A stretch of 64,000 bases of DNA from Fodinibacter sp963834965 (GTDB taxonomy: Bacteria > Actinomycetota > Actinomycetes > Actinomycetales > Dermatophilaceae). The notes below the pieces were generated by a model that saw nothing but the letters and a program-made list of their open reading frames with translations, made no database searches and was not told where the DNA came from. Location: positions 186,001-250,000 of the forward strand of contig CAWIEI010000033.1 of the NCBI GenBank assembly GCA_963834965.1, in the 5' to 3' direction. Every line of letters begins with the position of its first letter. The first letter of the stretch is position 1. Shown here piece by piece: positions 60,854-64,000 of the stretch. The position numbers were made by a program, and so were the translations under genes.

Positions 60854-61702
60854 TCAGGCTTTGCCGGAGAGCAGCTCGCGGACCCGGCCTGCGAGGGGAT
60901 GGCCCGGAGCCTCGTCGAGGAACTGCGAGAGCGAGGCGCGGCTGCGCGGGTCGCCCTGTTCGCGTTGGGCCAGGCCGAGCACCAGGAGGGCGTCCTCGGC
61001 ACGGCGCTCATCGTCCCCGGCGCTGCCCAGGGCAGCCCGCGCCAGTCGCTCGGCGCGCGGCGCGTCTCCGGCGACCAGCGCCTCGAGAGCGCTGCGGGCC
61101 AAGGGGTCGAGCTGGGCAGCGGCCGGACCGGACCACGTGGTCGCCGAAGTGGCGGGAGCTGCCACGTAGGGGTGCCACGCGTCACCCGCGGGCAGGTGCC
61201 CGGCGGACAGCACGGTGATCGCGGCGCAGGTGCCGCCGGCACCCGCCGCCCACACCAGGCGCCTCCCGGGTCGTCCGCCGGCCAGCAACGCCGCGACTCC
61301 TGCGAGCACGACGGCCGGTGCCAGCACGAGGAACCAGCCGGCGCCCCGGGGCGGTGGGTCGAGCAGGATGCCGTCGCCGTACCTCAGGGCGAACCAGGCC
61401 CTCACTTGGTCGGGCGAGCGCCCGTCGCGCAGCTGCTGGGCGATGACTGACCGCATCTGCTGGGCGAGATCGCTCTGCGACGCGGCCACCGACTCCCCCG
61501 CGCACACGGGGCACCGGATGCCGGCCGCCACGGTGCTGGCGCGCTCGGCCGCCGTGGGGCCTGGTGTCGAGGACGACTGCCACAGCGCCGCAGCCGCGGC
61601 GGCGAGCAGTACGAGCACGACGGCCACCACGACCGTCCTCGGGTAGAACCTCTCGCTGCGGAGGCCCTCGGGCGACTGCGTGGCGCGGAGCCACACCTTC
61701 AC
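60854..61702 (-). CDS. ccmH: CcmH-type cytochrome c maturation protein
   Basis: 282 residues from GTG 61702, overlapping the tlpA stop. One N-terminal helix (VVVAVVLVLLAAAAAALW) anchors the CcmH domain with the redox motif RCPVC (about 51-55) and SQSDLAQQMRSVIAQQLRDG and RYGDGILLDPP. Another helix near 130 precedes an Ala-rich region (SALEALVAGDAPRAERLARA) resembling TPR repeats, like CcmI-fused versions. It reduces or presents apocytochrome c cysteines for heme attachment outside the membrane. Confidence 0.88.
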   Translation of the reverse strand: MKVWLRATQSPEGLRSERFYPRTVVVAVVLVLLAAAAAALWQSSSTPGPTAAERASTVAAGIRCPVCAGESVAASQSDLAQQMRSVIAQQLRDGRSPDQVRAWFALRYGDGILLDPPPRGAGWFLVLAPAVVLAGVAALLAGGRPGRRLVWAAGAGGTCAAITVLSAGHLPAGDAWHPYVAAPATSATTWSGPAAAQLDPLARSALEALVAGDAPRAERLARAALGSAGDDERRAEDALLVLGLAQREQGDPRSRASLSQFLDEAPGHPLAGRVRELLSGKA

Positions 61703-62252
61703 GATGCGCTCACCGCCGGCTCGACGTGCCGCACCACCCAGTCGTTGGTGAGCGGCCCGACGCTGCGCGCCACCACCCGTCCCCCGCGGTCGACGAGGAA
61801 GGTCTCGGGCACGCCGGTGGCCCCCCACGACACCGCCAGGGCGCCGGTGGGGTCCTCCACGGTCGGGAACGGTGTGACCCCCAGCTGGTCGAGCAGGGTG
61901 CGGGCGCCGTCGGGCCGGTCTCGCGTCAGCACGCCGACGAGCACGAGCCCGCGGTCGCGGTAGCGGTCGTGCGTGCGCGCCAGCAGGGGCAGCTCGTCGC
62001 GGCACGGCGGGCACCAGCTTGCCCAGACGTTGACGAGGACGACCGAGCCACGCAGCGAGGCGAGGTCCAGCCCCTTGCCGTCCAGCGTCGGCCCGGACAG
62101 GTCGGGGGCCGGGCGGTCCATGACCTCGAGGGACGCTGGGGACGCCGGGGTGCCGAGCGCCACACCCAGCGCGCTGAGCGTGCCAAGCAGCAGTGCCCCC
62201 GTGAGCACGCTGACCAGGAGCCGGCGGCGCAGGGTGCCGGTGGGCACCGGGC

Positions 62253-62256
<4 letters not shown>
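61699..62256 (-). CDS. TlpA/ResA/CcmG-type thiol:disulfide oxidoreductase
   Basis: 185 residues from GTG 62256, overlapping the ccmF stop. A membrane anchor (LLVSVLTGALLLGTLSALGV) is followed by a thioredoxin fold with VLVNVWASWCPPCRDELPLL (WCPPC) and the cis-Pro loop GVPETFLVDRGGRV. In System I this CcmG role keeps apocytochrome cysteines reduced outside the membrane. Its position between ccmF and ccmH supports that. Confidence 0.9.

Positions 62257-64000
<1,744 letters not shown>

Noticed and set aside
60822..60856. TGATCGC/GCGATCA inverted repeat between the DUF2254 and ccmH genes
   Set aside because: Only seven pairs with a 21-base loop; too weak to list as a terminator.

Overview
The window is very GC-rich DNA (roughly 72% by eye) from an actinobacterium, most likely a member of Micrococcales close to Intrasporangiaceae. 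That placement is inferred from gene content: the ClpS/DUF2017 pair, DUF3039, DUF3618, GAF-ANTAR, the murI-MBL-rph-rdgB run, and many start codons that sit 6-7 bases after a TANNNT -10 box. No 16S gene or taxonomic marker is present. Two genes are cut by the edges: a TPP-dependent enzyme on the left and ccmF on the right.

1-7.7 kb: a five-gene leftward transcription unit with tiny overlaps (SDR oxidoreductase, small membrane protein, GH15 glucoamylase-like hydrolase, 993-residue FAD/Fe-S oxidoreductase, pyruvate-oxidase-like TPP enzyme), with a divergent MarR regulator. 7.7-17.3 kb: an accessory, partly decayed region. It holds a SpoIIE-type phosphatase, a broken response regulator, an SDR, a VapBC module, a GAF-ANTAR protein, an ankyrin protein, a second toxin-antitoxin pair (RHH plus BrnT-like), a lipoprotein, two pieces of one tyrosine integrase on opposite strands, and an orphan LuxR C-terminus. 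This looks like the remains of an integrative element.

17.3-26 kb: housekeeping genes. These are an M20 amidohydrolase, PrsW protease, oligoribonuclease, tRNA-His, a decayed phosphatase, a CopC protein, tRNA-Lys, DUF3618, Bcp, tRNA-Leu, RdgB, RNase PH, an MBL hydrolase and glutamate racemase. 26-29.5 kb: a small glycan cluster (epimerase, a glycosyltransferase stump, an uncharacterised protein, a GT4 transferase). 29.7-31 kb: DUF2017, ClpS and a nucleoside-deoxyribosyltransferase-like protein. 31-39.8 kb: tyrosine/homogentisate catabolism (hmgA, fahA, hppD, an AsnC/Lrp regulator) together with several uncharacterised genes, one of which (33135-34046) sits immediately upstream of fahA. No maleylacetoacetate isomerase is recognisable nearby.

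39.8-54.4 kb: a Tat-exported 5'-nucleotidase, two SF2 helicases (one with a long Gly/Tyr/Arg-rich repeat tail), an M43 metalloprotease, a frameshifted aminotransferase, an RraA-like protein, DUF3039, a large secreted protein, YqgE, VanZ and malic enzyme. 54.5-64 kb: a SIMPL protein, a YgjV-type membrane protein, pyruvate phosphate dikinase, a DUF421-DUF2254 pair, and a leftward ccmF-tlpA-ccmH cytochrome c maturation operon. Malic enzyme and PPDK lie close together and both work at the C3/C4 node.

Strong perfect or near-perfect hairpins separate several convergent or consecutive genes. Single-base overlaps and GTGA/ATGA junctions are common, so much of the region is translated as coupled operons.
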